Shown here in pieces: positions 61,158 through 64,000 of a DNA stretch of 64,000 nt (within the stretch, counting starts at the first letter, position 1; every line of letters starts with the position of its first letter). The stretch is from Methylobacterium brachiatum (lineage in GTDB: Bacteria > Pseudomonadota > Alphaproteobacteria > Rhizobiales > Beijerinckiaceae): assembly GCF_020523825.1 (NCBI RefSeq), contig NZ_JAJALK010000002.1:310001-374000 (forward strand), in the 5' to 3' direction. The position numbers and the translations under genes were made by a program. The notes under the pieces are model-generated. The model had not been told where the DNA came from and made no database searches. It saw nothing but the letters and a program-made list of their open reading frames with translations.

Positions 61158-62159
61158 TCAGGCCGCCTCGGCAGCCGGCGCGCGCTCGCGGGTGGCGGTC
61201 AGGACCGGGCGCCTCTTGCCCCGCTCGGCCCGGCGCCGGCGCAGGTGCAGGAACTCGCCGACGACGCCGCGCCGGAAGAACGAGACGCAGACGATGAAGA
61301 TCAGGCCGATCACCACGGTGACGAGGTCGCCGATGGTCGCGAGGTAATTCTGCAGCCCGACCACCAGCCCGGCCCCGAGCAGCGGCCCGAAGATCGTGCC
61401 GACGCCCCCGAGCAGGGTCATCAGCACCACCTCGGTCGAGGTGTGGAGCGAGACGTCGTTGAGGGAGACGAGCTGGAACACCAAAGCCTTCATCGCCCCG
61501 GCATAGCCGGCCACCGCCGCCGAGATCACGAAGGCCAGGAGCTTGAACCGGTCGGTGTCGTAGCCGAGCGAGGTCGCCCGGGCCTCGTTGTCCCGCACGG
61601 CCTGCAGGATCTGGCCGAAGGGCGAGTGGACGACGCGGTCGACGAACAGGAACCCCGCCGCGAACAGCGCCAGCGTCACGTAGTACATCGCCGTGTCGGA
61701 GGAGAGGTCGAGCCCGAACAGGCTGCCGCGCGGGATGCCCTGGAGCCCGTCCTCGCCGCCGGTCCAGTGGAACTGCACCGCCAGGAAGTAGACGATCTGC
61801 GAGAGCGCCAGGGTGATCATCGCGAAGTAGATGCCCCGCCGCCGGATCGCGAGGCCGCCGATGGCGAAGCCGACGAGCGCCGCCGCGGCGACGCCCGCCA
61901 CGAAGGCCGCCGGCATCCCCAGCGGGTGGTTGCCGAACCGGATCATCAGGGCGCCGGTGACGTAGCCGGCGCTGCCCAGGAAGGCGGCGTGCGCGAAGGA
62001 GACGAGCCCGGTAAAGCCCAGGAGCAGGTTGAAGGCGCAGGCGAACAGCCCGTAGCACATCACCTTCATCACGAAGACCGGGTAGATCAGCCCCGGCACG
62101 AACGGCACGACCAGGGCGAGCCCGACCAGGACGAGAAAGATCTTGACGGTGTTCGACAT
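61158..62159 (-). CDS. livM: Branched-chain amino acid-type ABC transporter permease LivM
   Basis: 333-residue integral membrane subunit: MSNTVKIFLVLVGLALVVPF, GLVSFAHAAFLGSAGYVTGAL, RRRGIYFAMITLALSQIVYF, the LivM loop QAVRDNEARATSLGYDTDRFK, and LLGGVGTIFGPLLGAG. It forms the channel with LivH. The ATPases LivG and LivF are not in the window. It begins ten bases after livH ends. Substrate could be amino acids, amides or aromatic acids. Confidence 0.93.
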   Translation of the reverse strand: MSNTVKIFLVLVGLALVVPFVPGLIYPVFVMKVMCYGLFACAFNLLLGFTGLVSFAHAAFLGSAGYVTGALMIRFGNHPLGMPAAFVAGVAAAALVGFAIGGLAIRRRGIYFAMITLALSQIVYFLAVQFHWTGGEDGLQGIPRGSLFGLDLSSDTAMYYVTLALFAAGFLFVDRVVHSPFGQILQAVRDNEARATSLGYDTDRFKLLAFVISAAVAGYAGAMKALVFQLVSLNDVSLHTSTEVVLMTLLGGVGTIFGPLLGAGLVVGLQNYLATIGDLVTVVIGLIFIVCVSFFRRGVVGEFLHLRRRRAERGKRRPVLTATRERAPAAEAA

Positions 62160-62168
62160 CGGCTCCCC

Positions 62169-63071
62169 TCAGGCTTCGCGGCCGAACAGGCCGGCCGGGC
62201 GCACCAGCAGGGCCAGCGCCATGATGACGAACACCACCACGGTGGAGGCCTCGGGGTAGACCACCTTGGTCAGCCCCTCGATCAGCCCGAGGGCGAGGCC
62301 GGTCATCATCGCGCCGAGGATCGAGCCGAGCCCGCCGATCACCACCACGGCGAAGACGATGTTGAGCAGGTTGCCGCCCATCAGCGGCGTCACCTGCATG
62401 ATCGGGGCGGCCAGCACCCCGGCGATGCCGGCGAGCGCCACGCCGAACCCGTAGGTGAGGGTGATCATCACCGGCACGTTGATGCCGAAGGCCTGGAGCA
62501 GGCGCGGGTTCTCGGTGCCGGCGCGCAGATAGGCGCCGAGCTTGGTCCGCTCGAACAGGTACCAGGTGCCGAAGCAGATCAGCAGCGAGGCCACGACCAC
62601 GAAGACGCGGTATTTCGGCAGCAGCATGAAGCCGACATCGACCGGCCCCTGCAGGATCTCCGGCGGCTCGTAGCCCTGGCCGGAGACGCCGAACGCGTAG
62701 CGGAACGCCCCCTCCATCACCAGAGCCACCCCGAAGGTCAGGAGCAGGCCGTAGAGGTGGTCGAGATGGTAGAGCCGGCGCAGCAGCGTGCGCTCGATGA
62801 CCATGCCGAACAGGGCGACGCAGAGCGGCGCCAGCACCAGCGCGACCCAGAAATTGATCTGGAAGTCGGGATAGCCGAGCCAGGGCCCGATCTGGGTCAG
62901 CCCGATCCAGGCCAGGAAGGCGGCCATCATGAACTGCGCCCCGTGGGTGAAGTTGATGATGTTGAGCAGCCCGAAGATGATCGCGAGCCCCATGCTCAGC
63001 AGGGCGTAGAAGCAGCCGCCGATCAGGCCGATGGTGAGCTGGGCCAGGAAGGCCTGGAGGGTGATGTCCAT
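62169..63071 (-). CDS. livH: Branched-chain amino acid-type ABC transporter permease LivH
   Basis: 300 residues from ATG 63071 (MDITLQAFLAQLTIGLIGG). Family motifs: GCFYALLSMGLAIIFGLLNI, NFTHGAQFMMAAFLAW, RLYHLDHLYGLLLTFGVAL, GAYLRAGTENPRLLQAFGIN and VVVIGGLGSILGAMMTGL. Works with LivM, two ATPases and the LivK-type receptor upstream. Confidence 0.93.
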   Translation of the reverse strand: MDITLQAFLAQLTIGLIGGCFYALLSMGLAIIFGLLNIINFTHGAQFMMAAFLAWIGLTQIGPWLGYPDFQINFWVALVLAPLCVALFGMVIERTLLRRLYHLDHLYGLLLTFGVALVMEGAFRYAFGVSGQGYEPPEILQGPVDVGFMLLPKYRVFVVVASLLICFGTWYLFERTKLGAYLRAGTENPRLLQAFGINVPVMITLTYGFGVALAGIAGVLAAPIMQVTPLMGGNLLNIVFAVVVIGGLGSILGAMMTGLALGLIEGLTKVVYPEASTVVVFVIMALALLVRPAGLFGREA

Positions 63072-63183
63072 CGCGGGGTCACCGGCGGGTTGGAGGGGTC
63101 GGACGGTCTTTTCGGGGCTGCGCCACAAGGGCTACGGCTCCACAGGGTCGAGGCACCGTCGCTCTTGCAGGGCTCGACGTGCC

Positions 63184-63291
63184 CCCTCTCCTGAGCGGGA
63201 GAGGGTTGGGGTGAGGGGCCAAGCCTGTCCGGAGAGGTCGCATCCCTCACCCGGCTCTCTGCGAGAGCAGACCTCTCCCGCACGGGAGAGG
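63184..63291. repeat. GC-rich palindromic intergenic element
   Basis: Nested inverted repeats between livK and livH: CCCTCTCC/GGAGAGGG (63184-63205), GGGTGAGGG with CCCTCACCC (about 63210 and 63244), CTCTC/GAGAG near 63256, and CCTCTCCC/GGGAGAGG (63272-63291). Elements of this pattern are common between genes of Rhizobiales. It probably stabilises or ends the livK transcript. Confidence 0.7.
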
Positions 63292-63338
63292 GGACGCCCC
63301 ATCCCGAAGGCCGGTGCGCGCCCTTGCGCGGCAGCGTT

Positions 63339-64000
63339 TCACCCCTTGGCGTTGAGCGGGCAGGCATCGGACGGCTTCGGGAACACCTCGTCGCCGCTCA
63401 GGACCGCCCGGACATTGTAGAAGTCCCAGTCGCGCTTGGATTCCGACGGCTTCTTCACCTGCAGGAGCAGCATGTCGTGGACGAGGGCGCCGTCGGCGCG
63501 CAGCCTGCCGTTGCGGATCACCGCGTCGTCGATGGTCATGGTGCGGAGCTTGGCCATCACGGCGCCGGCCTCGTCGGTGCCCGCCGCCTGGATCGCCTTG
63601 AGGTAGCTCAGCACCGCCGAGTAGACCGCCGCCTGGGACGCGCTCGGCATGCGCTTCATCTTGGCGAAGTATTTCTCCGCGAAGGCGCGCGAGCGGTCGT
63701 CGTAATCCCAGTAGAAGGCTTCCGTGAGGTACATGTCCTGGGCCTTGGCCAGCCCGAGGCTCTTCACGTCGGTGATGTAGGTCAGCAGCGGGGCGATCAC
63801 CTGCTTGTCGCTGCGCCCGATGCCGTACTCGGCGGCCTGCTTGACGGCGTTGACCGTGTCGCTGCCGGCATTGGCGAGCGCGATCACCTGCGCGCCGCTC
63901 CCCTGGGCCTTCAGCATGAAGGAGGAGAAGTCGCCGCCCGGGAAGGGGTGGCGCGAGACGCCCAGAACCTTGCCGCCCTCGGCCTCCACCACCGCGGAGG
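63339..64000 (-). CDS. ABC transporter substrate-binding protein, LivK type (partial)
   Basis: C-terminal part, at least 220 residues; the gene continues past the window edge. The visible portion fits type I periplasmic receptors: HPFPGGDFSSFMLKAQGSGA, VIALANAGSDTVNAVKQAAEYG, YLTEAFYWDYDDRSRAFAEKYF and RMPSASQAAVYSAVLSYLKA. It is the receptor for the LivHM permease and lies just upstream of it. Confidence 0.9.
   Translation of the reverse strand, partial: SAVVEAEGGKVLGVSRHPFPGGDFSSFMLKAQGSGAQVIALANAGSDTVNAVKQAAEYGIGRSDKQVIAPLLTYITDVKSLGLAKAQDMYLTEAFYWDYDDRSRAFAEKYFAKMKRMPSASQAAVYSAVLSYLKAIQAAGTDEAGAVMAKLRTMTIDDAVIRNGRLRADGALVHDMLLLQVKKPSESKRDWDFYNVRAVLSGDEVFPKPSDACPLNAKG

Noticed and set aside
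60240..63194. A 984-residue open frame on the plus strand opposite the DapA and Liv genes
   Set aside because: Same reason: it is the opposite-strand shadow of real genes, rich in HRQDE with no domain signature or usable start.
1..64000. CRISPR array or prophage
   Set aside because: No regularly spaced direct repeats of 25-40 bases were seen, and no integrase, capsid, terminase or tail genes.

Overview
The window is chromosomal DNA from a GC-rich alphaproteobacterium. The best fit is a Methylobacterium-type Rhizobiales genome. This rests on the very high GC content, the EcfG/NepR general stress genes, TRAP and Liv transporters, an IalB-family protein, and GC-rich palindromic repeats between genes. 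No rRNA, CRISPR array, phage or plasmid replication genes were seen. The organism is inferred from gene content only.

Region by region. (1) 0-6.5 kb: a molybdenum hydroxylase large subunit, a Tat-exported aldo/keto reductase, and a tight larC-larE-larB operon for the nickel-pincer nucleotide cofactor, with no larA nearby. (2) 6.5-26.5 kb: an accessory, patchwork region. It holds an orphan membrane protein, a divergent SDR/LysR pair, a trimeric autotransporter with an IalB-like protein, a HerA-type ATPase coupled to a GGDEF/EAL enzyme, a dienelactone hydrolase broken by one stop codon, an 854-bp IS5-family element with target duplication, and an RND pump split into divergent units. Its spacers carry a degenerate dispersed repeat built around AAGCGGAC/GTCCGCTT. 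(3) 26.5-33.5 kb: stress and housekeeping genes. These include a Crp-type regulator, a YihY membrane protein, a NepR-EcfG fusion sigma factor facing a separate nepR, a metallophosphoesterase, a DNA glycosylase, a CAT-anticodon tRNA and a DCC thiol oxidoreductase. (4) 34-41.3 kb: a surface-sugar locus containing all four GDP-D-glycero-D-manno-heptose activities (GmhA, HddA, and HddC fused to GmhB), plus three epimerase/reductases and a C-methyltransferase. (5) 41.3-44.3 kb: transposase relics, a PilZ-like protein, a gene with an early stop codon, an FkbM methyltransferase and a small unknown protein. (6) 44.4-57.4 kb: a catabolic region with two paralogous TRAP binding proteins, one fused DctQM permease, an acyl-CoA synthetase, a full-length transketolase, and an SDR/split-transketolase/dehydrogenase operon next to a LysR regulator with a perfect T-N11-A dyad. 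(7) 57.4-60 kb: a cluster of small exported proteins, three of which share a C-x-G-C motif. (8) 60-64 kb: a DapA-family aldolase/lyase with Liv-type ABC transporter genes, the last running off the window.

The most interesting items are the NepR-EcfG fusion opposite a second nepR preceded by a hexanucleotide tandem repeat, the CxGC exported-protein cluster, the lar cofactor operon lacking its enzyme, and the TRAP/split-transketolase operon with its likely LysR operator. Start sites were moved from the longest reading frame wherever a Shine-Dalgarno, a signal peptide or overlap logic supported it. All family assignments come from reading motifs by eye. No database search was run.
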